From the NCBI GenBank assembly GCA_022824615.1, contig JAJDZM010000112.1:1-42357 (forward strand): DNA of 42,357 nucleotides, in the 5' to 3' direction. Below the pieces are notes generated by a model. It made no database searches and was not told the origin of the DNA. It saw only the letters and a list, made by a program, of their open reading frames with translations. The first letter of the stretch is position 1; each line of letters opens with the position of its first letter. The position numbers and the translations under genes are program-made. The stretch is from Candidatus Binatia bacterium. Its GTDB lineage: Bacteria > Desulfobacterota > Binatia > Bin18. Shown here one piece after another: positions 23,273 through 31,178 of the stretch.

Positions 23273-23581
23273 CTATCCGTCCACCATCACGTTTTCTTCC
23301 GTTAATAAGATAACAATCTCCGCAGAGCCGCCCGTCGCACTGTTTCTGGCCGTCTGGCCTTCAGAGGTTCCGAAGACCTTGTCCATATCCGCTTGTGTCT
23401 CAAACCAGACTTCGGCCACGCCGTCGTAGCGCTGGTCGTCGGTTGTTGCCAGGTTAATGCAGTACCGTTTCAAGCCGGGCCATTTCTTCACCTTGGGGGC
23501 GTGTTCTTCCAACCACCAGCGGCGAAAGTCTGCCATCCCCACCCCCTCAGGCCGCTTGAGAATCCCAATGACTTTATACAT
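23273..23581 (-). CDS. EthD domain protein
   Basis: This 102-residue dimeric alpha-beta barrel protein has YKVIGILKRPEGVGMADFRR, continuing WWLEEHAPKVKKWPGLKRYC, which is the EthD/EthD-like signature with conserved HAP. The second half, YDGVAEVWFETQADMDKVFG, gives the second beta-alpha unit. EthD proteins accompany degradative oxygenases; some cyclise or decarboxylate polyketide-like substrates. GGAGGAG precedes the ATG. It is convergent with the amidohydrolase and divergent from the CoA-transferase, with a 156-base spacer. Confidence 0.88.
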   Translation of the reverse strand: MYKVIGILKRPEGVGMADFRRWWLEEHAPKVKKWPGLKRYCINLATTDDQRYDGVAEVWFETQADMDKVFGTSEGQTARNSATGGSAEIVILLTEENVMVDG

Positions 23582-23737
23582 AGCTCCTCCTTTTCCTGAC
23601 CGGTCCGAGAGCGTCCCTCCGGGTCGGTCTGCACTGCGGTATACAGCCTTGTCCCCAGCCGTTCAAGCAGTCTTTTCTTCATTCTCGATTTCCGTTAGGG
23701 ATGGACAGCATATTGCAGGATATATGGGAGGATCGGT

Positions 23738-24988
23738 ATGGAGACACGTCCGGCATCACTGCTACCCGAACAGTTCGGCCCGTTGCAGGGCGTGCGGATT
23801 GTATCGAGCGGAACCTTAGTCGCTCAGCCGTTTGCCGCGGTCCTGGCTGCGGAAATGGGGGCCGAGGTCATCCAGATCGAACGAACCGGAGAGGGCGACG
23901 CGGCCTGGCGGCATCTGGGGATGCAATTGCCGACCACAGACGGTCAGGGGCAGGTGGCAACCACCTGGATCCAGGAACGACGGAACGAGTGGTACGTCAC
24001 GCTGGACTTCAGCAAGCCCGAGGGCAAGGAACTGTTTCTCAAGCTGGTCAGGTCGTGCGATATCTGGATGGAGAGTTCAAAGCCCGGCTCCTATACCAAA
24101 TGGGGACTGACCGACGAGGCTGTGCTCCAGGCCAACCCCAAACTCGTTATTGCCCATGTCTCCGGCTACGGTCAGACCGGTCATCAGGACTATCTGGGTC
24201 GGGCCTCGTACGACATGATCGGCCAGGCTTTTGGGGGACTGATGTACCAGACCGGCTTTCCCGACCCCGACCCGCCGGTGCGGGCCAATCCCTGGACGGC
24301 CGACTACATTACCGCCCTGTTTTGCCTGTGGTCGTCCCTGGCCGGCTATATTTCCGCGCAACGGACCGGCACGGGGCAGGTCGTGGATATCTCACAGTTC
24401 GAGGCCATTCACCGTCTGCTCTCGGGGACAATGGTCGAGTATTTCAGCAATGGCTTTGTCCGCGAACGGACGGGTAATAAAGCCACCGCGTTTCAACCCT
24501 ACGACGCGTTCCAGGCCAGCGATGGCTGGGTGGTGGTCGGTGCGGTCGGCTTGGCGGTCTTTTCCCGGGTGTGTCGAGTTTTGGGCCTCGACCCGGAAGA
24601 AGAGAAATGGCAGCGGGCCAGTGTCGATGTCAACGGCCTGGAAGGCATCGAGTTTGACGCCCTGCTGCGCGGCTGGATTGCCGAACGCACGGTAGCCGAA
24701 GTGGTTGAGCAGTTGAATGCCGCACAGGTCGCCTGCTGTCCGATTATGAACAGCAAGGATATGGCGGAAGATCCGCACTACGAGGCCCGCAATGTCCATG
24801 TCGAGTGGGAGGACAATCAGGTTGGCCGGGTCAAAGGGACTGGCGTCAGCCCTTCCTTTTCCGCCACACCGGGCAAGGTCTGGCGCGGGTCCGTGCCCGT
24901 TGGTCATGATAACGAGCAGATTTATACCCATTTTGCCGGGCTCAGCCGCGAGGAAGTCGCCCGGCTCAAAGAAAAAGGCGTGATTTAA
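23738..24988 (+). CDS. CaiB/BaiF family (class III) CoA-transferase
   Basis: This 416-residue protein opens with FGPLQGVRIVSSGTLVAQPF, then AEMGAEVIQIERTGEGD, and SGYGQTGHQDYLGRASYDM. D159 in ASYDMIGQAFGG is the family's catalytic Asp, forming an acyl-CoA anhydride intermediate. ANPWTADYITALFCLWSSLA and GTGQVVDISQFEA follow, and the C-terminus is long and CaiB-like (FSATPGKVWRGSVPVGHDNE). The wording is closer to carnitine CoA-transferase CaiB than to formyl-CoA transferase. It moves CoA between carboxylic acids. GGGAGGATC precedes the ATG. A terminator-like hairpin follows. Confidence 0.92.
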   Translation: METRPASLLPEQFGPLQGVRIVSSGTLVAQPFAAVLAAEMGAEVIQIERTGEGDAAWRHLGMQLPTTDGQGQVATTWIQERRNEWYVTLDFSKPEGKELFLKLVRSCDIWMESSKPGSYTKWGLTDEAVLQANPKLVIAHVSGYGQTGHQDYLGRASYDMIGQAFGGLMYQTGFPDPDPPVRANPWTADYITALFCLWSSLAGYISAQRTGTGQVVDISQFEAIHRLLSGTMVEYFSNGFVRERTGNKATAFQPYDAFQASDGWVVVGAVGLAVFSRVCRVLGLDPEEEKWQRASVDVNGLEGIEFDALLRGWIAERTVAEVVEQLNAAQVACCPIMNSKDMAEDPHYEARNVHVEWEDNQVGRVKGTGVSPSFSATPGKVWRGSVPVGHDNEQIYTHFAGLSREEVARLKEKGVI

Positions 24989-24992
24989 GCGC

Positions 24993-25020
24993 ACGGGGCG
25001 GGGCGCACCTCGCCCCGTCT
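24993..25020. terminator. GC-rich hairpin after CoA-transferase gene
   Basis: ACGGGGCG (24993-25000) pairs with CGCCCCGT (25011-25018) around a 10-base loop, then CTTCAC. It follows the CoA-transferase stop by 5 bases and precedes the ABC transporter. The T-run is weak. Confidence 0.6.
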
Positions 25021-25050
25021 TCACGCCGCTTATACACTGCTCATTCGCCA

Positions 25051-25971
25051 ATGGCTCTCCTTGAAATCCGTGATCTGCGGAAACGTTATGGTACGGTTGA
25101 AGCCCTCCAGGGTCTCTCGTTAGACGTGGAGCGGGGAGAATTCTTTGGCCTGCTCGGCCCGAACGGTGCCGGGAAATCGACCACGATCAATATTCTGCTT
25201 GGCCTCATCATTGCCGACGGTGGTTCAATCCGAATTTTCGACCACGATTTTACCGCCAACCACGTTGCCATTCGTCGCCGGATGAATGTGGCCGCAGCGT
25301 TTACCAGCATGAACGGCGTGCTGACCGTGTGGGAAAATCTGATGGTCTACGGCCGGATTTATGGCGTCAAACAGCTTCCCCGAAAAATCGACGAACTGCT
25401 CGAACGCTTCGAGATTACAGACCTGGCCAAACGCCGCTTACAGCACCTCAGCTCGGGCCAACATACCCGTGTCACGTTGTGTAAAGGCTTTCTGAACGAC
25501 CCGGAACTCTTGCTGCTCGATGAGTGTACGCTTGGCCTTGATCCGGACATTGCCGAAAAAACCCGGCGGGCGCTGCAAGCCGTTCAACAGGAACGAAAAA
25601 CAACCATTCTTTTCACGTCACATAATATGAATGAGGTCGAAGAGTTGTGTGGGCGGATTGCCTTTTTAAGTCAAGGCGAGATTCTCCGCGTTGATACGGC
25701 TGCTCATATTAAGCGGCTCATTCCGCACCAGGTCGTAGAGGTAACCTTTCAAGCCGGGTCTGATCTCACCCCCATCCGTCAACTGAATGGCATATCTCGG
25801 ATTGAGCGGAACGGAGATCACGCCTTGCGTTTTGTCCTCGATGACCCAACCCACCAGCTCGACCCCTTACTCCGACACTTGACACAAAGTGGCAACCCAA
25901 TTGTCGATATCCATGTCTCACGCCCAACGCTTGAGGATGTCTTCATCAAGGTCGCCCGAGGGGAGCTCTGA
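25051..25971 (+). CDS. ABC-2 type transporter ATP-binding protein
   Basis: This 306-residue ATPase has Walker A GPNGAGKST (36-44), signature LSSGQ (133-137), Walker B LLLLDE (153-158) and the H-loop FTSHNMNEVEELCGRIAFLS. Two details depart from consensus: residue 159 after Walker B is Cys where Pro is usual (DECTLGLDPD), and the Q-loop region reads AAAFTSMNGVLTVWENL, without an obvious Gln. The C-terminal 80 residues form the usual extension of exporter ATPases. It couples with the permease starting 5 bases after its stop. The cargo is unknown; lipid, polysaccharide or drug export are possible. Confidence 0.92.
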   Translation: MALLEIRDLRKRYGTVEALQGLSLDVERGEFFGLLGPNGAGKSTTINILLGLIIADGGSIRIFDHDFTANHVAIRRRMNVAAAFTSMNGVLTVWENLMVYGRIYGVKQLPRKIDELLERFEITDLAKRRLQHLSSGQHTRVTLCKGFLNDPELLLLDECTLGLDPDIAEKTRRALQAVQQERKTTILFTSHNMNEVEELCGRIAFLSQGEILRVDTAAHIKRLIPHQVVEVTFQAGSDLTPIRQLNGISRIERNGDHALRFVLDDPTHQLDPLLRHLTQSGNPIVDIHVSRPTLEDVFIKVARGEL

Positions 25972-25976
25972 GCCAC

Positions 25977-26801
25977 GTGCGCTTTGTGAACTCTCAGGAC
26001 TATGGCTTTTCGACCATGGCAATTTGGGGTTTAGTCTATAAGTTTACCTGTCTGTGCTATCGCAGTCTGGACCGTATTTTTGACATTGTGTACTGGCCGG
26101 TCATCTCCCTCCTCTTGTGGGGGTTCACCAGCATGTTTATTGCGTCAACGTCTTCGTTCTCCGGGGTCATGGAGTTCTTTCTTGGCGGGGCTGTGCTGTG
26201 GAGTTTATTTTGGCGGGCGCAAACCGACGTCGGGACGTTCATCCTCGAAGATTTCTGGAGTCGCAATGTGTATAACCTGTTTGCCTCGCCAGTCACCTCG
26301 ATCGAACTCTTTGTGGCAATTGGTCTTATTGGCCTCATTCGCTGCATCCTGAGTTTTCTCTTTCTCACCTTCCTCGCCTGGGGCCTGTACGCCTTTAATA
26401 TTATGGATATTGGTGGTACAGCCATCGCCGTCTTCACCAGCGTCCTGCTGCTCTTCGGCTGGGTCATCGGTATTCTCATCGCTGCTCTGATCTTTCGCTA
26501 CGGACTCCGTATCCAGATCCTGGCCTGGTCGGTAGGATTTATCATCCAGCCTTTTAGTTGTGTTTTTTATCCGCTCGACAGCATGCCGGGCTGGGTTCAG
26601 GGCATTGCCATCACCCTGCCCAGCACGCATGTGTTTGAAGGACTGCGATATGCCATTGCAACCGGGGAATTGGCCTGGCAGCCGCTGCTGCTGTCCTTCG
26701 GCTTGACTGCGGTGCTGTTTATTCTCTCCATTGCCTATTTTCAGTACGCGCTCTATCAGGCCAAGAAGCTGGGTTTACTGACCCGCTTTGAGATGGCGTA
26801 G
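25977..26801 (+). CDS. ABC-2 type transporter permease
   Basis: This 274-residue membrane protein has six hydrophobic segments, including VYWPVISLLLWGFTSMFIAS, ILSFLFLTFLAWGLYAFNI and TAIAVFTSVLLLFGWVIGIL. The loop PFSCVFYPLDSMPGWVQGIA, followed by ITLPSTHVFEGLRYAI, is the hallmark of ABC-2 exporter permeases. GTG 25977 is the upstream start; ATG 26016 (MAIWGLVYKFTCL) is an alternative. It is only 5 bases from the ATPase stop, and together they form a half-size exporter pair. Confidence 0.9.
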   Translation: MRFVNSQDYGFSTMAIWGLVYKFTCLCYRSLDRIFDIVYWPVISLLLWGFTSMFIASTSSFSGVMEFFLGGAVLWSLFWRAQTDVGTFILEDFWSRNVYNLFASPVTSIELFVAIGLIGLIRCILSFLFLTFLAWGLYAFNIMDIGGTAIAVFTSVLLLFGWVIGILIAALIFRYGLRIQILAWSVGFIIQPFSCVFYPLDSMPGWVQGIAITLPSTHVFEGLRYAIATGELAWQPLLLSFGLTAVLFILSIAYFQYALYQAKKLGLLTRFEMA

Positions 26802-26907
26802 GAGTTCGGTGGATTGTTCTGTGGTCCTGCCGTCTTTTTGGCGTTCGTACGGAAAACCCGCTATGCTGGAAGCATTCGGGGAGAAAGGAATAGTCACAAT
26901 ATCACCT

Positions 26908-28347
26908 ATGAAACGTCTTCCGCTTATTGCGCTCCTGGCCGCGAGTCTTTTTGTTTTCGAGGTCTTTTGTTCCCATCTGCTTTCAGCCGCTCCGCTCACG
27001 AGTACCCACGCTGAGCAGACCCAGGTCTCGCTGACGATCTATAATTCCAACCTTGGACTGGTCAAAGACGTGCGTGAGATTGAACTGGCCGAGGGGGTGA
27101 CTCGTCTTCATTTTATGGATGTCGCGGCCCGGATTATGCCCACAACGGTACTTATTCGATCGCGGACCGACTCGGAAACCTTTCAGGTCTTGGAACAGAA
27201 CTATGAATACGACCTGCTCAGCCCGGAGACCTTACTCGAAAAATATGTGGGCAAAGAAGTCAGGCTGCTCGACAAGAACTATTTTACCGGCAAAGATGAA
27301 CTCGTGACCGCCACCCTGCTCGCTACGAACGACTCCCCAATTTATCAAGTCGGAGACGAAATCTCGATCGGGTTGCCAGGCAGAGTGATTCTCCCCCAGC
27401 TTCCGGCCAACCTGCTCGCCCAGCCGACGCTCGTGTGGCTGCTTCAGGCGCAGGCCGCCAGCACCCACACCATTGAAGCCTCCTACCTCACCAATGACAT
27501 GACATGGCAGGCCGATTACGTTCTTGCCCTCAACAGCGACGACAGCCGGGCTGACTTGTCCGGCTGGGTTTCTATTGAGAATCAATCCGGCGCGACTTAT
27601 CGTAACGCGACGCTCAAGCTGGTAGCTGGTGATGTCAACCGGGTTCAGCCGGAAGTTCTCCGCGAGCGGGTCATGGCGATGGCCGCTTCGGCTCGCGCTT
27701 CTTCAGAGCCGCAGTTTCAGGAAGAATCCTTTTTCGAGTACCACCTGTATACCTTGGATCGACCGACCACGGTGCAAAACAACCAGACCAAGCAGATGGC
27801 GCTTTTATCCGCCGCAGATATCCCCATTACCAAACACCTCGTTCTCCGTGGTCAGCCCCATTACGTCCGTGCCACGTTTGACACGCCTCCTCCTCAACAA
27901 AAAGTGAGCGTTTATCTCGAAATCGAAAACGCTGAGGAAAACCGCCTCGGAATCCCCTTACCCAAAGGGACCATCCGCGTGTACAAAGCCGATACGCACG
28001 GCAGCCTCCAGTTTGTCGGCGAGGACAGTATTGACCATACGCCCAAAGACGAAACCGTCAGCATGAAAATGGGCGAGGCATTTGACGTCGTCGGCGAGCG
28101 GCGTCAAACGAGCTTTACGCGCCTGTCACGTCGCTCGTCAGAGGTGAGCTGGCAAATCGTTGTCCGCAATCACAAGGACGAAGACGCGCGAGTCCGCGTC
28201 GAAGAGCCCATGTATGGTGCCTGGGAAGTCGTCGCTTCTACCCCGGAGCAGTACGAAAAGCCCGACGCGCATACCCTGCGTTTTGAGGTCACGGTGCCGA
28301 AAAACGGAGAAGTGAAAATCGGCTACCGCGTGCGGGTGAGGAGTTAG
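26908..28347 (+). CDS. Secreted DUF4139 domain protein
   Basis: The protein is 479 residues from ATG 26908, where MKRLPLIALLAASLFVFEVF starts a signal peptide with cleavage near residue 29; an open frame back to 26788 is not convincing. The mature N-terminus VSLTIYNSNLGLVKDVREIE and the later THTIEASYLTNDMTWQADYV and VSIENQSGATYRNATLKLVA are typical of DUF4139 proteins. The C-terminal half (KVSVYLEIENAEENRLGIPL, then PKGTIRVY) completes it. These are secreted beta-rich proteins of unknown role. It follows the ABC transporter by 106 bases. Confidence 0.88.
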   Translation: MKRLPLIALLAASLFVFEVFCSHLLSAAPLTSTHAEQTQVSLTIYNSNLGLVKDVREIELAEGVTRLHFMDVAARIMPTTVLIRSRTDSETFQVLEQNYEYDLLSPETLLEKYVGKEVRLLDKNYFTGKDELVTATLLATNDSPIYQVGDEISIGLPGRVILPQLPANLLAQPTLVWLLQAQAASTHTIEASYLTNDMTWQADYVLALNSDDSRADLSGWVSIENQSGATYRNATLKLVAGDVNRVQPEVLRERVMAMAASARASSEPQFQEESFFEYHLYTLDRPTTVQNNQTKQMALLSAADIPITKHLVLRGQPHYVRATFDTPPPQQKVSVYLEIENAEENRLGIPLPKGTIRVYKADTHGSLQFVGEDSIDHTPKDETVSMKMGEAFDVVGERRQTSFTRLSRRSSEVSWQIVVRNHKDEDARVRVEEPMYGAWEVVASTPEQYEKPDAHTLRFEVTVPKNGEVKIGYRVRVRS

Positions 28348-28391
28348 TAGTTAGTGATGAGTGGTTAGTGATGAGTGGTTAGTGGTTAGTG
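28343..28391 (+). repeat. Short tandem repeat GTTAGTGATGAGTG
   Basis: Two exact 14-base units (28350-28363 and 28364-28377) are followed by two GTTAGTG units, and a GTTAGTA precedes. The array overlaps the DUF4139 stop codon. Similar wording occurs at about 17268 (GTTAGTGTG) and in the inverted repeat at 735-795. Confidence 0.7.
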
Positions 28392-28446
28392 AGAAACCAG
28401 AAGCTCATTTATTGTCTCCCTCCACCAAGGGGACTGGACTAGGCCC

Positions 28447-29014
28447 ATGACGCGCAGCACGCCGGCATCTCCAAGGCCCCATCGTTTTACCCGTCAAGAG
28501 TACCACCGTCTGGCAGCATCTCATCTCCTGACAGATGAGCGGGTTGAACTGCTCGACGGAGTCATCATTACCATGAGTCCACAGAACAGCCCCCATGTGG
28601 CAACCATTCACCGTCTCTTATTCACGCTTTTGCCGGTCGTGGGGGATGAGGCCTATATTCGCGTCCAAGCGCCGATTGTTTTGGACGATTGGAGCGAGCC
28701 CGAGCCGGATATTGTCATCTGTCAACCCGACCCAACCGATTACGCTCAGCACCATCCGCGGGCGGACTAGGTTATGGTCGTCATAGAAGTCGCGGACAGC
28801 CCTCTGGTCTACGATCAGGGGCAGAAGGCCCAGGCGTATGCGGCCAGCGGCATCCCGGAATATTGGGTTGTGAACCTCGCCGACCGTAGCGTTGCCATTC
28901 TGACGAGCCTCAAGAGACCGGTATCAGCATGAGCAGACAAAGGGCGAAGATGATACTGTGCTCCCTCCAGGCGGCCAGGCCCTTGCCGTATCGGCTATCC
29001 TTCCGCCGCAATAG
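28447..29014 (+). pseudogene. Uma2 family nuclease-like pseudogene (stop plus frameshift)
   Basis: Read across three segments, the sequence gives a full-length Uma2 (DUF820, PD-(D/E)XK fold) protein. Segment one, to a TAG at 28768, has RFTRQEYHRLAASHLLTDER, VELLDGVIITMSP and EPEPDIVICQPDPTDYAQHH. Segment two continues in the same frame with VMVVIEVADSPLVYDQGQKA, then QAYAASGIPEYWVVNLADRS. The frame then moves by one base around 28900-28912 into RYQHEQTKGEDDTVLPPGGQ and ALAVSAILPPQ, stop at 29012-29014. Total length is about 189 codons, right for the family. GAG-to-TAG is the simplest cause of the stop. It is a degraded gene or contains sequencing errors. Confidence 0.85.
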
Positions 29015-29122
29015 CGGTCTCCCTATCGAGCCGGTGAAGGAGTGACGACTGATAAGCTCGTTATTCCTTCCCCTCCCAGATAGCGCTGGAAAAGCCCGGA
29101 AAATGCGTCGCCAACGGCTTGA

Positions 29123-29454
29123 CAAAAGCACTGGCGGCTGCATCAAGTCCTATACGATGGCGGCGCTGGTGGATGGTCTGCTGCCGAAGGGCAGTGGGAG
29201 AACAACGGTGTATGGGAGAATAGGCTGGCAATTCGCTGGAACGGGACGACAGGTGCTGAAATCGGGAATCCACAATCACGCGGCCTTCCGACTTGGTTCA
29301 TCGTTCCCGAAGAGTTGGCAGACCCCCTGCGCAAAGCGACCTCCGTAAGGCAAGAGCAATCAGGCGAATCGACGAATTGAAGCGGGATGGAGGGGTCGAA
29401 TGGAACAACAAGCATTTATCCTTAGAATTTCACCCAGCAGGAGAGATCGTGTGA
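29123..29454 (+). pseudogene. Broken unknown gene upstream of the Mrr-like nuclease
   Basis: No single frame is open, but two frames joined near 29335-29345 read as protein: ENRLAIRWNGTTGAEIGNPQ, then SRGLPTWFIVPEELADPLRK, followed in another frame by RKARAIRRIDELKRDGGVEW and NNKHLSLEFHPAGEIV. The final stop TGA at 29452-29454 overlaps a GTG at 29451, a classic GTGA coupling. The 5' end, before 29123, is missing or frameshifted. The RWNG...NPQSRG.PTWFIVP wording looks like a conserved small protein whose name I do not know. Confidence 0.55.
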
Positions 29455-29522
29455 CTGAGGCCCTGGACAACAATCAAATAATCATTGGGTAGGCTCAGGC
29501 TCAGGGGCTGCTAAACGAACAA

Positions 29523-30365
29523 TTGTTCTGGGAGGAGTTCCGCAGGATCATTAGCGACACATACTACCCCCGTGAGGAAACTCTACGAAAAGCCGGCTCC
29601 GCGGCTGGACACATGTGGAGATTCATACGAGAAATGACAAAAGGAGACCTTGTAGTGGTCCCATACGGATCAAAATTCTATGTCGCGAGAGTATTGGGAC
29701 CAGCAACATATGACCAAGCCAGGATAGGTGACGATACGGCCTATCGACGGAAAGTTGATTGGTTGAATGAAAAGCAAGCTATTCCGCGGTCAATAGCGCG
29801 CTCCGCGTTAATCTCGAGGATGAAAATTCAAGGAACTACTGCGTACGCATCGGATGTACTTGCGGAAATCGAAGAGTGTATTGCTACCGCAGAGTCGAAA
29901 TCAAAGCCATCTTTCAATAATGATCTTCAATCGAGGCTCATTCGTGAAACTCTTAGCGAGATCAGAAACGGTCGAATGGATAGCTTTGGATTCGAAAATC
30001 TCATTCGGAACGTGCTTGTGAGTCTTGGCGCGGACGAGGCGCGCATTATCCCCCGCAACCAAGATAAGGGCGCCGATATTGTGGCAACCTTCAGAGTTGC
30101 CGGCGCTTTCAGACAAGTTGTCGCTGTTCAGGCGAAGCACTGGCAGCCAGACCCTCCAGTGAGAAGGGATGTTGTTGAACAACTAATTAGGGGGATCGCA
30201 GCGGAGTCAGCAAATCTGGGCATGATAGTGACGTCAGGTACAATCTCGGAAGATGCGATTGTAGCGGCAGAGCAGTTCTCCGAAGAAAGTGGGATTAGCA
30301 TTGAACTCGTTGACGGTGAGCAGTTCGCCAAGCTTATTATTGAATACGGCATCAAGGCGAACTAA
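29523..30365 (+). CDS. Mrr-like restriction endonuclease domain protein
   Basis: The open frame is 280 residues from TTG 29523. The C-terminal half is an Mrr_cat-type PD-(D/E)XK nuclease: FGFENLIRNVLVSLGADEAR, then GADIVATFRVAGAFRQVVAV, then QAKHWQ (D...QxK catalytic pattern). NLGMIVTSGTISEDAIVAAE is the usual closing region. The N-terminal half (GDLVVVPYGSKFYVARVLGP) may recognise DNA. Coding sense extends upstream of the TTG (AQAQGLLNEQLFWEEF) to a TAG at 29490, beyond which GTG 29451 has AGGAGA and a GTGA overlap with the gene before. The original start was therefore probably 29451 and the gene now carries a nonsense codon. Activity is doubtful. Confidence 0.8.
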   Translation: MFWEEFRRIISDTYYPREETLRKAGSAAGHMWRFIREMTKGDLVVVPYGSKFYVARVLGPATYDQARIGDDTAYRRKVDWLNEKQAIPRSIARSALISRMKIQGTTAYASDVLAEIEECIATAESKSKPSFNNDLQSRLIRETLSEIRNGRMDSFGFENLIRNVLVSLGADEARIIPRNQDKGADIVATFRVAGAFRQVVAVQAKHWQPDPPVRRDVVEQLIRGIAAESANLGMIVTSGTISEDAIVAAEQFSEESGISIELVDGEQFAKLIIEYGIKAN

Positions 30366-30429
30366 CCCGACGCGAGAGTGTAAGCCTTAGTGTAAGCCTT
30401 AGCTCGGCATTAGGCCACTCGTTACACGA

Positions 30430-30747
30430 GTGAGAAGAGATACCTTGTACCCGAGAATCCTTGAACGCTTGAGAAATCGAATCCGTGAGCGCCAGTATGT
30501 TGTCACGCTGCATGCCCTGGATGAGATGGATGAAGACGCATTGTCCGTATTTGACGTAGAGAGGGCGATACTCACGGGAGAAGTCATAGAACGGCAACGT
30601 GATCGAACGACACGGGAATGGAAGTATGTGGTCCGAGGGAGTGCCGTTGATGGGCAACAGATAGTGGTCGTCAGTAAGCTAGGATATATAGACAGACTCG
30701 TGATAATAACAGTGTGGGTTGATGATGATGAGCAAACTGAAATGTGA
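30430..30747 (+). CDS. DUF4258 domain protein, probable toxin of a TA pair
   Basis: This 105-residue protein has the DUF4258 pattern: YVVTLHALDEMDEDALSVFD, then VERAILTGEVIERQRDRTTR, then YVVRGSAVDGQQIVVVSKLG, and VIITVWVDD at the end. The opening H-A-x-x-E/R segment and the RGxxxxG strand match the BrnT/RelE-like fold of small toxins. The start is GTG 30430. It overlaps the following YgiT-type zinc-finger gene by 20 bases, the usual toxin-antitoxin order for this pair. AT-richer sequence and a decayed neighbourhood suggest horizontal acquisition. Confidence 0.85.
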   Translation: MRRDTLYPRILERLRNRIRERQYVVTLHALDEMDEDALSVFDVERAILTGEVIERQRDRTTREWKYVVRGSAVDGQQIVVVSKLGYIDRLVIITVWVDDDEQTEM

Positions 30748-30973
30748 CACGTGCGGAGAGCAAGCCGCCCGCATCCGCCACGTCTCCCGGAGCTATGGTT
30801 CTGGCAAGGACCTGCTCGTGATTGAAGGGATTCCCCTGATCTCGTGCTCAAGTTGTGGGGAAAGCTACTTTACTGCTGAGACGCTTCACGAGGTCGAACG
30901 CATAAAGCTGCATCGGCAAGGGTTCGCAGAGATCAGGCCGGTGTCCGTGGCAAGATTCCATCAGGCGGCCTGA
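30728..30973 (+). CDS. YgiT-type zinc finger protein, probable antitoxin
   Basis: The protein is 81 residues from ATG 30728 (MSKLKCDTCGEQA); three further ATG codons precede it. Two CxxC pairs (CDTCGE near 6-9 and CSSCGESYF near 40-43) form the MqsA/YgiT zinc ribbon. The rest is a short helical tail (AETLHEVERIKLHRQG) without the MqsA helix-turn-helix. It overlaps the DUF4258 gene, so they should be a toxin-antitoxin pair. It resembles stand-alone YgiT antitoxins of about 80 residues. Confidence 0.87.
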   Translation: MSKLKCDTCGEQAARIRHVSRSYGSGKDLLVIEGIPLISCSSCGESYFTAETLHEVERIKLHRQGFAEIRPVSVARFHQAA

Positions 30974-31178
30974 TACAGTAGATTTCAGGCCGTTGCCGGT
31001 AACTCCCAATAGCATCCGCTGCACGGTCTGGACATTGGGAAGCAAGCCCTGTCGCTCAAAGGAAATTCTTTCAATCACTTGGGCCGCGTGTCGTGAGCAG
31101 CGGCGTTGTTGACCTTCGCCCCTGTTTCAGACTATGAAGACGGGGCTTTCCGCGTGAACACCAAAGGAGGAAATGTCT

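Noticed and set aside
29103..29348. 81-codon plus-strand ORF
   Set aside because: The neighbouring frame reads as conserved protein (RWNG, SRGLPTWFIVP); this frame is its shadow.
30848..31078. Minus-strand 76-codon ORF before pdhA
   Set aside because: It overlaps the YgiT-type gene and has no recognised feature; the 205-base gap before pdhA shows nothing else I can support.
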